Assembly: GCF_012641265.1 (NCBI RefSeq)
Contig: NZ_JABAHZ010000005.1
Coordinates: forward strand, 124,001-188,000
Reading direction: 5' to 3'
Origin: Chitinophaga eiseniae
Lineage (GTDB): Bacteria > Bacteroidota > Bacteroidia > Chitinophagales > Chitinophagaceae
Length of the DNA stretch: 64,000 nt
Program-made: the position numbers and the translations under genes
Part shown: positions 32,017 to 41,835 of the stretch, one piece after another
Position numbering within the stretch: position 1 is the stretch's first letter
Layout of the letters: each line of letters starts with the position of its first letter
Notes under the pieces: model-generated
The model's input: the letters and a program-made list of their open reading frames with translations, nothing else
Told to the model about the DNA's origin: nothing
Database searches by the model: none

Positions 32017-34023
32017 TTAAAAACCAACCGGGGGAAGATTAGCCCCAATAGGCCATCCCGGGTTCTGATAGATGGGAGATGCAGAAACATCTCCTCCGGC
32101 AGCCGTGATCAGGAAATGCTGGTAGGCGATTGGCTCCAGGTAATGCGCCATCGTCCAGCCATAGCCGTTGTACACAAACTCTTTCCCGGTTTTCTGATAC
32201 GGCCGCAGATATTTGCTGATGTTGGGCCCCGATACCGTAGCATTGGGAGTACCATAGGTAATAGTGAGCTTTCCGCTAGCGTCTTTGTACCACTCCTGCA
32301 TCGGCCCCCAAAGCTTAAATCCTTCTACCTGGTATTTCGATGTGATCAACTGATCCATTGCTCTCCAGCGTTTCAGATCCATAGGACGAAAGCCTTCCCC
32401 GATAAATTCACAACGACGCTCACGCCTGATGTTATATAACGTAGGGCTGATGAGCTGTCCGCCGGAATAAGCGGCCCAATCATTTTTTGCCTCCTCTGTC
32501 ATTTTAGTAGCAGCGATCGTGCGGTTATAGTCCGTGTTCACCTTCGCCCTTGCCCGGATGGCTTTCCAGTACAGGTCTGCTTTTCCATCGATCGTGTTTG
32601 TTTTTTCATAACACGCTTCCATATAATTCAGGTAGGCTTCTGTAGCCCTGAAAACAACGCTGCCTACATCGAAGGCATGCAGGGCATCGTTATTCAAGCC
32701 CTTTCGAATAGTATAGCCGGTAAAGTAAGCAAGGGCCTCGGAGGAGCTGGTCAGTATAGGATAGGTTTCCGTAATACCTAATTGTACCAGGTTGGATTCT
32801 TTCAGTACATTGACCTGCCCAGGCTCCTTCAGGAACAACCAAAGCCTGTTGTCCCGCTGCTTGCGGACATCGGCAATATAGTCGTCACCTTTATACCGGG
32901 AGTCGTTGTCATATATGGGAAGCCCATTCTCCATCAAAAAATTATCAACATATCCCCTCGTAAGCCCGATCCGGAAATTTCCCGCCGAAGCATACTGGCT
33001 CACATTATTCCGGATACTGGTACCATACGCATCGAATTGCCTCCACAGCAGTACTTCCGAAAACTTGCTCATGTCGTAGGCGCTGAACATATCATAATAA
33101 TCATTGGGAGGATCCTGGAGCGATTGCTGCAATTTGCCGGTATTATTAACAAGCGGAAAATTGTCTGCTACCGTTGCAGCCGATGTCATTGCCTGGGTCA
33201 GCAACCAGTTGATCTCATCATCAATATTGCCTGCCTGGTACCGGTAATTGGCATTATAGGCCTTTTCCGCTCCCGGCCACCCGGGACCGTTAGGCACGAA
33301 TGCGGTGTTCTTGAAATATTTGAGAAAGGTGGCTTCATATAACGCTACTCTCGATTTAGCCAGGTAGGCACAACTTCGGGACAGTCTGTTCTTCCTCCCA
33401 TCCGGGGCGTTGTCCTGCAAAAGTTGAATCGCTTTATCCAGGTCGGCAAGGATAAACCGAACTACCTCGCTGTGAGGAGCGCGCTTACTCGCCGCGGTAA
33501 GCACCTCCATATTGTCGCTCATCACATCTGTAATGATCGGAAAATCGCCCAATGCCTGCACTTTGAGGAAGTAATCCCAGGCCCTGAAAAAATAAATTTC
33601 ACCGATACAGTGATTGATAGCGGAAGTGTTGCCTTTTAATTTACCAGCTTCTAACCGGGGCAATACCGTTTTAAGGAAATAGTTGTATTTATAAATATTG
33701 GTAAAGTCCCAGCTCCCGCCTTTTTGAGGCACGCGGTATTCGCCGGGAACATATTTCATGGAATATTCCTGGGAAGCCATATTGTCCGTATGTTCATCCA
33801 CTCCCATCATACCAAAACCCCTGGTTCCGGGGCCATAATGGCTGGGAAGCGTGTTGTTGTTGTACATATTGAGACTATAGGATTCCAGGTCTGCCTGCGA
33901 CCATAAAAAATCCTCCGGGGTGATATTCGATAGCGGCTCCCGGTCCAGGAAATCTTTATTGCAGGCGCTGGTCAGCACACTCGTTACCAGCATAAGTAAT
34001 GCGATAAATTGAATTGGCTTCAT
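32017..34023 (-). CDS. SusD/RagB nutrient-binding lipoprotein
   Basis: The 668-residue SusD homologue is longer than the usual 500-600. The lipobox is VLTSACNKDFLDREPLS, and the N-terminal helix TPEDFLWSQADLESYSLNMY and the TPR-like helical core with RAWDYFLKVQALGDFPII are typical. The C-terminal part holds the family landmark RRERRCEFIGEGFRPMDLKRW. It binds the glycan or peptide on the outer surface and closes over the SusC channel. It follows SusC by 12 bases. Confidence 0.95.
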   Translation of the reverse strand: MKPIQFIALLMLVTSVLTSACNKDFLDREPLSNITPEDFLWSQADLESYSLNMYNNNTLPSHYGPGTRGFGMMGVDEHTDNMASQEYSMKYVPGEYRVPQKGGSWDFTNIYKYNYFLKTVLPRLEAGKLKGNTSAINHCIGEIYFFRAWDYFLKVQALGDFPIITDVMSDNMEVLTAASKRAPHSEVVRFILADLDKAIQLLQDNAPDGRKNRLSRSCAYLAKSRVALYEATFLKYFKNTAFVPNGPGWPGAEKAYNANYRYQAGNIDDEINWLLTQAMTSAATVADNFPLVNNTGKLQQSLQDPPNDYYDMFSAYDMSKFSEVLLWRQFDAYGTSIRNNVSQYASAGNFRIGLTRGYVDNFLMENGLPIYDNDSRYKGDDYIADVRKQRDNRLWLFLKEPGQVNVLKESNLVQLGITETYPILTSSSEALAYFTGYTIRKGLNNDALHAFDVGSVVFRATEAYLNYMEACYEKTNTIDGKADLYWKAIRARAKVNTDYNRTIAATKMTEEAKNDWAAYSGGQLISPTLYNIRRERRCEFIGEGFRPMDLKRWRAMDQLITSKYQVEGFKLWGPMQEWYKDASGKLTITYGTPNATVSGPNISKYLRPYQKTGKEFVYNGYGWTMAHYLEPIAYQHFLITAAGGDVSASPIYQNPGWPIGANLPPVGF

Positions 34024-34035
34024 GTGAATAACATT

Positions 34036-37000
34036 TTAGAAAGTGACACTGCATCCTGCAGAAAGCACCCTGAATAGCGGGTATACCACAGCTCCATCCG
34101 TTTGCCCGTCGATGGTTTCCGGATCAAAAATTTTACTGAGCCGTGTACCTGTCCAGAGGTTTTCGCAAGACACATACACTCGCAGGTTGCTGATCTTCAT
34201 CCTTTGTAACAGGGAGGCAGGCAACACATAACCCAGCTGTAAATTTTTCAGCCGGATGTAAGAAGCATCCTGCAGGTACTTTGTCTGAGGTAGTTGATTT
34301 TTTGCGCCGCCGCTAAAGAGCGGCCTGGGATAATAGGCATCGAGGTTCTGCCCCAGCGGATGGTTCGGATTGTCCCTGAAGTAGTCCATGTGCTCATCAA
34401 ACGCAGTTGACCACCAGATACCTTTTTGACCAGCACCCCAAAAGAAGTAGCTGTCGGTATATACCTGTCTTTTCATTACTCCCTGAAAAAAGGCATCAAT
34501 GGTAAATCCTTTCCAGTCGGCTCCGATATTAAAAGAGTAGTTCATCCTCGGCAGGCTATTTCCGATAATACGCATATCTCCCGGGTTAGATAAAGTACCG
34601 GCGCCGCCATCTATTTTCCCATCATTGTTAAGATCCCGGTACATAATATCGCCGGCTTCCCAACGGGAGCCCAACGCATTTTGTCCCCCTTTGGGCAGCG
34701 TGGCCAGGTGGTCATTCATTTCCTGCTGGCTCTTCGCTATGCCGATAGTTTCGTATCCCCAGATCTCTCCCAGTTGTTGCCCGGTTCTATAGGTGCCCAG
34801 CACGCCTGTTACGTTGGGATAATTGGTGATAACCGTAGTGGCGTTGGACAAAGTGAATTTCAGGTTATATCCCACCTGGTTGATCTGGTCTCTCCAGGAA
34901 GCAAAAACTTCCCATCCCCGCGTACGCAGGTCCGTATTATTGACTAACGGTACTGCTGTTCCCAGCGTCACGGGTAGTTCCGGAGCCGGACCAATCATAT
35001 TGCGCGTATTGCGTATGTAGTAATCGAACGATGCCGACAGGCGGTTACGAAACAGGCTGATATCAGCGCCGGCATTCCAGCTTTCCACCTGCTCCCAGGA
35101 GAGACTGCTGCTGATCAGCGCCGGTGCGCTGCTGGTATTGGGCCGGAGACTGTTGATCAGCCAGGCGCCGCCCCCGGTAGTATAGGGCACGGTTTGATAC
35201 GTAGGATAAAGACTGGTAGTATTCTGATTACCCAGTTTACCATAGGAAGCTCTTAGTTTCAATGCATCCAGGTAAGCATCGAAGCGCTGCATAAAAGATT
35301 CGGAGGCCACGTTCCATCCGGCCGAAACAGAAGGGAACCAGTTCCATCTTTTATCTCTCCTGAATCTTGAAGTACCATCATAACGCATGTTAAACTCAAA
35401 AAGATACCTGCCTTTATAGTCGTAATTGATCCTTTCAAAAACACCAGCCGTGGCCCAGTGATCATAAACGCCGTTGATCTTTGGCGTCACCGGCTTCCCA
35501 TTGGCATCCACGCCGGAAGTAAGGTCCAGTACGGGAGAAGAAGGAAGAATGATGCCATTCCGAATGGCCGTCATATCCCTGCTCTTATTGAGTTCGCTCT
35601 GGTATCCCAGCATAAATTTCAGGTGATGGGCCTTATTGATAGCCGTGGAATATTCCGAATAAATATTCGTGTTAAAGAAATTGCTCCTGGCGGTGTTTTC
35701 GCTCACCAGGCTTACTGGTTGAAAGGTGTAAGGATTTCCGTCCACATCATGATTATAGGTGATCTGCTGATCCGAATGATTAAACAAAAACCGCTGCCGG
35801 TAGTTAAGTTCCGCGAAGGTCTTCCAGTTTTTCACCGGCTCCAGTACCACCTGAAGCTGGTGGTAATACCAATCTGTTTGTTTATTGATACGCCCTCCAT
35901 CTCTTAAATTAAGCGCCGGAGATGGAGCGGCAAAAAGGTAGCCATTGGGATCATAAAGCGGTAATACCGGCCAGCCCTGCCTGGCAAGGTCATAAAAGAA
36001 AGTACTGGCAAGATAGTAAGGCTTGGTATTTGTTTCATGCACATATCTCAGGGAATAGTTAAGCTGCGCCCATTGCTTTAACTGGCTGTTGAGCTTTACC
36101 GTAGCAGTATAACGTTCATATCCATCCTTATTCAACTTTACCAGGCCATGCTGGTCGAGGTAGTTTCCCGAAACATAATATCGCAGCTTATCGGTTCCCC
36201 CGCTAACACTCAGGTTGTGCTCCTGGGCGAGGGTATTATTGTCGAAGAGCGCATTATACCAGTTGATGTTATCGTTTCCTTCATTATACCCCCCCGCCCA
36301 TTCTTTCGGATTGGCCGCTGAAACGGGAATAGATGTCTTTAACCGGCCGGCCTGGAAATCCAGGATCCTTTGTAAACGTTCATCGGAAAATAGCGGCGTA
36401 CTACCGCTGTTGTAAGCGGCATCATTAAAGTAAAGAGCAAACTTATAGGAGTCTACCATCCGCGGCATATTCACCGGTTGATTGAGCCGGAAATTGTTAT
36501 TGTAAGAGATGACCGACTTGCCCGCCTTTCCCTTTTTTGTAGTAACGAGAATTACGCCGAAAGCAGCTCTCGAACCATATATAGAAGCCGTGGATGCATC
36601 CTTCAGCACAGAAATATTTTCGATATCCTGTGGATTTACAGAATTGATATCCGCCTCCATCCCATCTATCAGCACGAGCGGAGCACCAGAGGAGCCTATG
36701 CCTATGGTAGTGATACCGCGGATATTGATAGTTGGATTATTATCCAGTCCGCCGCCGGCACTCTGGGTGATATTCAGCCCTGGCACAAGCCCCTGCAACA
36801 TCTGCGTGGCATTCTTCACCGGGCGCGATGATATTTCCTTCATATCTGCCGTACCTACTGCGCCGGTGAGGTTTACTTTTTTCTGTGTGGCAAATCCTAC
36901 CACTACCACATCTTCGAGGTCTTTGGCATAGCGTTGCACCATGATCTCTATATCCCGTTTTCCACCGGTAGGGATGGTAGTGGGTATATACCCGATACAG

Positions 37001-37524
37001 GATACTTCCAGCATGCTGCCTTCCGGCATGGTCATCGAAAATTTCCCATCATCGCCGGTCACAGCGCCCCCACGAAAGGACTTCACGGATATGGAAGCGC
37101 CTTTTACCGGCTTCGCGGTTTCGTCGCGAACAATACCGCTGACCAGCACCAGGTCTGCCGGCTGGGCAGACGGCTTAGCTACCTGCAGGATAGCGAACGT
37201 ATTCCCATCGCGTTTAAATGTTAAACCTGCAGATGGTAATACCTTGTTGAGAAGGGATTCAATAGAAACATTCGTGACCGACAGCGTAATGTTACGTTCG
37301 TTTGAAATTACCTGGTCGCGGTAAGTAAAACGGTAGGCCGTTTTCTTCTCAATCATTTCCAGTAATGTCTTCAAACTTTCCCCATGAACGGAAATGGTCA
37401 CAGGTGTTGGCTGCTGTGCATAACAGGTGGTTGCAAGGAACAACAATAGCCCTATGCACAGGAGTGGCAGCGTTTTTTTCCAGGGAGGCGACAAATAACT
37501 TGTCTTAGCGTTTTTTTCTTTCAT
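34036..37524 (-). CDS. SusC/RagA TonB-dependent transporter with STN domain
   Basis: An 1162-residue outer-membrane transporter. After the signal peptide (ending TTCYAQQ) come an STN secretin-TonB signalling domain at about residues 45-110, a carboxypeptidase-regulatory-like domain (VSGIVRDETAKPVKGASISV), the plug with LVLIDGMEADINSVNP and a TonB-type barrel with the SusC landmark VLKDASTASIYGSRAAFGVI. The STN domain lets it signal through FecR and the ECF sigma factor upstream. The locus order sigma-FecR-SusC-SusD supports this. Confidence 0.96.
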   Translation of the reverse strand: MKEKNAKTSYLSPPWKKTLPLLCIGLLLFLATTCYAQQPTPVTISVHGESLKTLLEMIEKKTAYRFTYRDQVISNERNITLSVTNVSIESLLNKVLPSAGLTFKRDGNTFAILQVAKPSAQPADLVLVSGIVRDETAKPVKGASISVKSFRGGAVTGDDGKFSMTMPEGSMLEVSCIGYIPTTIPTGGKRDIEIMVQRYAKDLEDVVVVGFATQKKVNLTGAVGTADMKEISSRPVKNATQMLQGLVPGLNITQSAGGGLDNNPTINIRGITTIGIGSSGAPLVLIDGMEADINSVNPQDIENISVLKDASTASIYGSRAAFGVILVTTKKGKAGKSVISYNNNFRLNQPVNMPRMVDSYKFALYFNDAAYNSGSTPLFSDERLQRILDFQAGRLKTSIPVSAANPKEWAGGYNEGNDNINWYNALFDNNTLAQEHNLSVSGGTDKLRYYVSGNYLDQHGLVKLNKDGYERYTATVKLNSQLKQWAQLNYSLRYVHETNTKPYYLASTFFYDLARQGWPVLPLYDPNGYLFAAPSPALNLRDGGRINKQTDWYYHQLQVVLEPVKNWKTFAELNYRQRFLFNHSDQQITYNHDVDGNPYTFQPVSLVSENTARSNFFNTNIYSEYSTAINKAHHLKFMLGYQSELNKSRDMTAIRNGIILPSSPVLDLTSGVDANGKPVTPKINGVYDHWATAGVFERINYDYKGRYLFEFNMRYDGTSRFRRDKRWNWFPSVSAGWNVASESFMQRFDAYLDALKLRASYGKLGNQNTTSLYPTYQTVPYTTGGGAWLINSLRPNTSSAPALISSSLSWEQVESWNAGADISLFRNRLSASFDYYIRNTRNMIGPAPELPVTLGTAVPLVNNTDLRTRGWEVFASWRDQINQVGYNLKFTLSNATTVITNYPNVTGVLGTYRTGQQLGEIWGYETIGIAKSQQEMNDHLATLPKGGQNALGSRWEAGDIMYRDLNNDGKIDGGAGTLSNPGDMRIIGNSLPRMNYSFNIGADWKGFTIDAFFQGVMKRQVYTDSYFFWGAGQKGIWWSTAFDEHMDYFRDNPNHPLGQNLDAYYPRPLFSGGAKNQLPQTKYLQDASYIRLKNLQLGYVLPASLLQRMKISNLRVYVSCENLWTGTRLSKIFDPETIDGQTDGAVVYPLFRVLSAGCSVTF

Positions 37525-37681
37525 AACTGTGTTGGTTGCGACTAGCGATTAGCATAAAAACTGGCGGCGACGGCTGGCCAAAAGGAGGCCACGCTCCATG
37601 CCATGGCGTGGATGTATACGGCACATTGACAATCTGCATCACCGGAATTTAGTGAGGATGATGTCTCGTGGAATTTGGTTG

Positions 37682-38662
37682 TTATTTAAATCGGACTGTT
37701 ATGACTCCATTTGATTTCGTGTAAGAAAAATTATAGTGCAGTTTTAGTGCTGACAGTATTGCGTCTATGTTTTCTTCGCCAAATGTTCCTGTAAACGTAT
37801 CGTTATTATACCTGTCCCCTTCCATTTTTATAGTTACGTGGTATTGCTGTTCCAATTTTTTCATAACGTCTGGGAATTTCGCTGATTTAAATACCAGCAC
37901 ATCGCGTGTCCAGGCAGCTTCCTGTACGGCATCTATCCTTGAAATGGAAAGCTTTTTGCTGGTTTTGTGATATACGGCCTTTTCATTTGGTTGTAAAATA
38001 ACGGTCCTGGGAGTTGCCTCATGGGTAGTGAGCCGAACAGCTCCCTCCACCAGGGAGGTGGCCACCGAATCAGCCCCGTCATAGGCATTTACATTAAAGG
38101 TTGTTCCCAGGACTTCAATAGTAAGAAGGTCTGTTACCACATAAAACGGTACTTCCTCGTTCTTTGCTACTTCAAAATAGGCCTCGCCCTTTACGCTTAC
38201 GGTTCTTTTATCACTGCCAAAACTGGCGGGATAGGAAAGCGCCGTACCTGACCTCAGCGCCACCAGCGAGCCATCCGGCAGCATGATATTTGTTTTCCCA
38301 CCGTTCTTTGATTCGATATTAATAGTAGATGCAGCCAGGGATGCCCATTTCCGCTCCTTTACATAATAAAAGATACTGGTCCCCAACAACAATGGCAGGA
38401 GTATGGAAGCTGCTATCCTGAGCGCCAGGCGCAAGGTCCGGGAGGAAGTCCGCGCCGGTGTTACCTGCAACCCTTTCATCAGTTCATCTATATCCATTTT
38501 CACCGGCACACTGCCTTCATATTCCATCCAGATACCAGATAATACGTCCTCCAGGACCGCATCATCGGTTTGCGCCAGCAAATCCCTCAATTCCTGGCGG
38601 CCATCTGGCGGCAAACTGCCATTAAACCCTTGTCTGATTAGCTGCTTCAGGTGGTCGTTCAT
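37682..38662 (-). CDS. FecR-family anti-sigma factor
   Basis: A 326-residue inner-membrane protein. A cytoplasmic N-terminal part (about residues 1-75) holds the sigma-binding region, one transmembrane helix follows (IAASILLPLLLGTSIFYYV), and the FecR periplasmic domain has VALRSGTALSYPASF and KGEAYFEVAKNEEVPFYV. A DUF4974-like domain closes it (ALKLHYNFSYTKSNGVITV). It should hold the adjacent sigma factor and receive the signal from the STN domain of SusC. Confidence 0.93.
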   Translation of the reverse strand: MNDHLKQLIRQGFNGSLPPDGRQELRDLLAQTDDAVLEDVLSGIWMEYEGSVPVKMDIDELMKGLQVTPARTSSRTLRLALRIAASILLPLLLGTSIFYYVKERKWASLAASTINIESKNGGKTNIMLPDGSLVALRSGTALSYPASFGSDKRTVSVKGEAYFEVAKNEEVPFYVVTDLLTIEVLGTTFNVNAYDGADSVATSLVEGAVRLTTHEATPRTVILQPNEKAVYHKTSKKLSISRIDAVQEAAWTRDVLVFKSAKFPDVMKKLEQQYHVTIKMEGDRYNNDTFTGTFGEENIDAILSALKLHYNFSYTKSNGVITVRFK

Positions 38663-38736
38663 TTTTCTAAAAACGATTCGTTATAGGTTAATACGAAACC
38701 AGGAATAGGATCTACTATAAAAAATCCACTTTTTTT

Positions 38737-39309
38737 TTATTCAAAGAAAAGCAGGAAGAGCAACAGGCCTCCCGGGCCAATCTCCTTTTTCAGGATATGT
38801 ACTGCTGTAGACAGGATATTATAGGTGGTTTGTTCATTAATACCCAACTTTTGAGAGATTTCTGCCGGGGATAAGCCCTGTTCCTTGCGGAGTTCAAATA
38901 TTTCCCGCTGCCGGGGTGTCAACTTGTCCTTTGCGGCCTTCAGCTGCCGGAGGAAATAATCAAAGTCAAGCCTTTGCGTCACTTCTTCCCCATTGGTATA
39001 TAATTCATCGCAATGTTGGAGATAATCCTCAAATACAGGGCTTCTCCATTGTTTCCGCATGGCGTCGATCACGCCATTCCTGGCAATTTTAAAGAGAAAA
39101 GCCTTAAATGATTGGTCAGGATCCACCTTTTCCCGGTAGAGCCATACTTTTATAAAGGTTTCCTGGGTGATGTCCTTTGCCATTTCTTCAGACCGGGTAA
39201 GCCTGAGAACAAATCCATGCAGGTTGCCTGAAAACAGGTCATATAAAGCCTTAAAGTCTTTGTACGAGCCGTTGCGCAAACCTGCAATATATATACTGTG
39301 ATCATCCAA
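38737..39309 (-). CDS. ECF sigma-70 factor (SusC locus 1)
   Basis: A 190-residue ECF sigma factor. Region 2 contains LTRSEEMAKDITQETFIKVW and region 4 contains LTPRQREIFELRKEQGLSPAEI and LGINEQTTYNIL, split here only to mark positions. It is of the Bacteroidota SusC-linked type and should transcribe the SusC/SusD operon when released by FecR. FecR follows 74 bases downstream. Confidence 0.93.
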   Translation of the reverse strand: MDDHSIYIAGLRNGSYKDFKALYDLFSGNLHGFVLRLTRSEEMAKDITQETFIKVWLYREKVDPDQSFKAFLFKIARNGVIDAMRKQWRSPVFEDYLQHCDELYTNGEEVTQRLDFDYFLRQLKAAKDKLTPRQREIFELRKEQGLSPAEISQKLGINEQTTYNILSTAVHILKKEIGPGGLLLFLLFFE

Positions 39310-39481
39310 AGGTAACGCTGATTTTCTGCTATACGTGGAAGGTATTTAGGAACGGTGGCTAAATTAAAAAAAAATTGCAGTAACTGGAATTTTGTTTATC
39401 AGGGGTGTGATAGGGAGAAATACGGGCAACGAACGGCGCCACGCAGTAGATAAGTATATAAATATCTCCGGGAAGCATCAG

Positions 39482-40165
39482 TTAATCCAGCACAAACCGG
39501 TATCCAATTCCTTTGATCGTGAGTATCTGGAGGTTTTCATCTTCCTTTAAATGTACTCGCAAGCGGGTGATATATACATCCAGGTTCCGGCTGTTGAAAA
39601 AAGAATCGTGCCCCCACAGCAGATCGAGGATACTTTTTCTACCGATGATGCCATCGCGCTTTTCGTATAGCAGTTTAAGCAGTTCGCTTTCCCGGTACGA
39701 CAACTTTATTTCTTCATTACCATGGGCGAGTACCTGTTTCTTTGTATAAAAATGGAACTTACCAATCCTGATATGATCTGCTGTGGGAGTAGTACTGGCA
39801 GGTGAGTAACGTAATACATTGTCGATACGTACAATCAGTTCCTCCATACTGAACGGCTTCCGGATGTAATCGTTACCGCCTAACGTAAATCCTTTCACCA
39901 GATCAGTGGTCTGGGTTTTGGCGGTGAGAAACAATATAGGTACCTCCGGGTTGACGCTGCGTATTTCGGCTGCTACTTCAAAACCATCTTTGTTGGGCAA
40001 CATCACATCCAGTATGCATACCGCGGGGTCGATAGCTTTAAAAACATCCAGCACGTTGGCACCATCGCTTTCCAGCACTACTTCGAAGCCCCGCCGTTGC
40101 AGACTTTCTTTTACAATCTTACCCAACGATAATTCATCTTCAACATATAGAATTTTAATCTTCAT
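39482..40165 (-). CDS. OmpR-family response regulator
   Basis: A 227-residue regulator with receiver (YVEDELSLGKIV, acceptor Asp53 in CILDVMLPNKDGFEV and switch lysine in DYIRKPFSMEEL) and a winged helix ending in SRNLDVYITRLRVHLKEDEN. It starts one base after the kinase stop, so the pair is a single transcript. The best targets are the two copies of the 41-bp operator before the GLPGLI gene and the OMP barrel gene. Confidence 0.94.
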   Translation of the reverse strand: MKIKILYVEDELSLGKIVKESLQRRGFEVVLESDGANVLDVFKAIDPAVCILDVMLPNKDGFEVAAEIRSVNPEVPILFLTAKTQTTDLVKGFTLGGNDYIRKPFSMEELIVRIDNVLRYSPASTTPTADHIRIGKFHFYTKKQVLAHGNEEIKLSYRESELLKLLYEKRDGIIGRKSILDLLWGHDSFFNSRNLDVYITRLRVHLKEDENLQILTIKGIGYRFVLD

Positions 40166-40166
40166 C

Positions 40167-41684
40167 TCACATTTTTTTTGACCTTATAATGCGGCCTTTA
40201 TCGTAATAAATAACGGCAGCTTCTGCAAAAGGAATCTTAACAGAAAAGGTGCTGCCTTTATCTAATTCGCTCTCAACTTCTATAAAGCCCATATGACGTT
40301 GAACAATATGTGATACATAGCTTAATCCAAGTCCATACCCCTTTGTATTGTGCCGGTTGCCATTAGGTATCCGGAAAAATTTCTCGAAGATCTTGCTTTT
40401 GTATTCTTTCGCAATGCCGATACCATTGTCGGCTACACGAATTTCCAGGTATTGTTTATGATCAATAATATGAATAAGGATATTGGGCTCTTTCGAGCTA
40501 TACTTCAGCGCATTGTCGAGCAAATTATACAATACGCTGGTGAGATGCAACTTGTCGGCCATCACAATAAAATTGTTACCCGTCGTTTGCAGGGTGGTAA
40601 CCGCCCGTTGTTTTTCGAACTGTAGTTTCATAGAGCTCATAACGCTTCTGGCTAACTCCCTGATGTCAAACTGCTCTTTATTGAGGCCAATCTCCCTGTT
40701 TTCAAACATAGATAATTTTAACACCTTATCCACCAGTAAACTGAGTCGCTGCATTTCATGCGCGGAAATATCGAGGTATTCGTTGGTAGTTTTACGATCG
40801 TCGAGTACGTCAAAACTTCTCAGCGCTTCAATGGCTACATTTACGGTCGCGATAGGTGTTTTCAGCTCATGGGTCATATTGCTGATAAAGTCGTTTTTGA
40901 GCTGGGCCAGCTTCCGTTGTTGCTTCAGGTTGCGGTATAGCAACAGGAAGGAGAAAATGGTGATGCCGAGTAATAGTACGGATATCAGTATTGGTTGACT
41001 GATACGCCGGAGCAGGTACCAGCTGTTGTTTTCAAAATTCACCTGGTAGCTGATCGGTTTGGTAAAGCCCACGGTAACAATATTATTCTCCAGGTCGTCG
41101 GGGAAAGTGCCAAAGAAGCGGTGAGTAGTATCGATAGGTACAGTAGTAACCGTAAAGCCGGCATCTATTTTTTCCCGCTGTAATGCCTTGGCGTAACGGT
41201 CTATTACTTCGTTGATCGTAATGGAATCGCGAAGGGAGTCCACCCCGGTGAGAAAATCAAACACCCGCACAGACGGGGCGTTTTGGGCGCGGGCATACTG
41301 CACATTGTAGGTCTCCTGTATCGGTGGGTTCATCGTTTTTAGCGGCTCTGCCGACTGATCATCGGCTTTCACCGTTACGAACATACCTGGTTTTGCCCGT
41401 GCTATGGCTATCCCAGAATCCCTGAAACGTTCGTGTAATACACTGGAAATTCCCATCACCCCTTCCCTGTCTGTAATATGTATACTGAAGGTGGAGTCCA
41501 GTTTCAGCTTGGTTGCCTGCAACCGGAAGATGGTTTCCCGGAAAAGGATATTAGTACGCGAGGTAAACAGTTTTTGTTCCTCCCGGTAATTCTTGCTTAA
41601 CCAGTATCCCTGGAAAGCAGTAATGAGCAGGATCGACAACGCAATCAGGAAAGCGGTAGCCGGTATGGAAAGTTTATAACGCAT
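40167..41684 (-). CDS. Sensor histidine kinase
   Basis: A 505-residue kinase with transmembrane helices at about residues 8-28 and 230-250 and a periplasmic sensor of roughly 200 residues between them. The phospho-acceptor is His272 (FISNMTHELKTPIATV); the HATPase has NLLDNALKYS, VADNGIGIAKEYKSK and GYGLGLSYV. It partners the response regulator directly downstream. Its gene is divergent from GLPGLI and shares that intergenic operator region. Confidence 0.94.
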   Translation of the reverse strand: MRYKLSIPATAFLIALSILLITAFQGYWLSKNYREEQKLFTSRTNILFRETIFRLQATKLKLDSTFSIHITDREGVMGISSVLHERFRDSGIAIARAKPGMFVTVKADDQSAEPLKTMNPPIQETYNVQYARAQNAPSVRVFDFLTGVDSLRDSITINEVIDRYAKALQREKIDAGFTVTTVPIDTTHRFFGTFPDDLENNIVTVGFTKPISYQVNFENNSWYLLRRISQPILISVLLLGITIFSFLLLYRNLKQQRKLAQLKNDFISNMTHELKTPIATVNVAIEALRSFDVLDDRKTTNEYLDISAHEMQRLSLLVDKVLKLSMFENREIGLNKEQFDIRELARSVMSSMKLQFEKQRAVTTLQTTGNNFIVMADKLHLTSVLYNLLDNALKYSSKEPNILIHIIDHKQYLEIRVADNGIGIAKEYKSKIFEKFFRIPNGNRHNTKGYGLGLSYVSHIVQRHMGFIEVESELDKGSTFSVKIPFAEAAVIYYDKGRIIRSKKM

Positions 41685-41746
41685 ATGTGGTAAGTAATAA
41701 CAATACTAACGCAAATCTATCAAATCCCGGGGTCCCGGCCAGAGAA

Positions 41747-41814
41747 CATTAACCTAAATTAACATTAAGTCAAGCTACATTAACCTGTGTTGCCGCCGGA
41801 AGGGAATAGCTTTA
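41747..41814 (+). promoter_or_regulatory. 41-bp operator copy A and promoter of the GLPGLI gene
   Basis: The operator at 41747-41787 begins CATTAACCT, has TTAACATTAA and CAA at fixed positions and ends TTAACCTG. It matches 45553-45593 before the OMP gene at every one of these blocks, without an indel. A TTG follows two bases later (41790-41792), then 14 bp and TAGCTTTA (41807-41814), 21 bases before the ATG. TTAAC half-sites lie about 10, 11 and 10 bp apart, as expected for an OmpR-type regulator. Confidence 0.75.
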
Positions 41815-41835
41815 TTCTCTTAAAATATATACCAA

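Noticed and set aside
31980..32090. N-terminal extension of the discoidin lipoprotein frame
   Set aside because: It lies inside the SusD gene and hides the lipoprotein signal peptide that starts at 31979.
32782..33342. Plus-strand frame of 186 residues
   Set aside because: It is antisense to SusD and has no recognised domain or promoter.
37525..37681. Near-palindrome around CCATGGCGTGG between FecR and SusC
   Set aside because: The stem is short and interrupted and no function can be attached to it.
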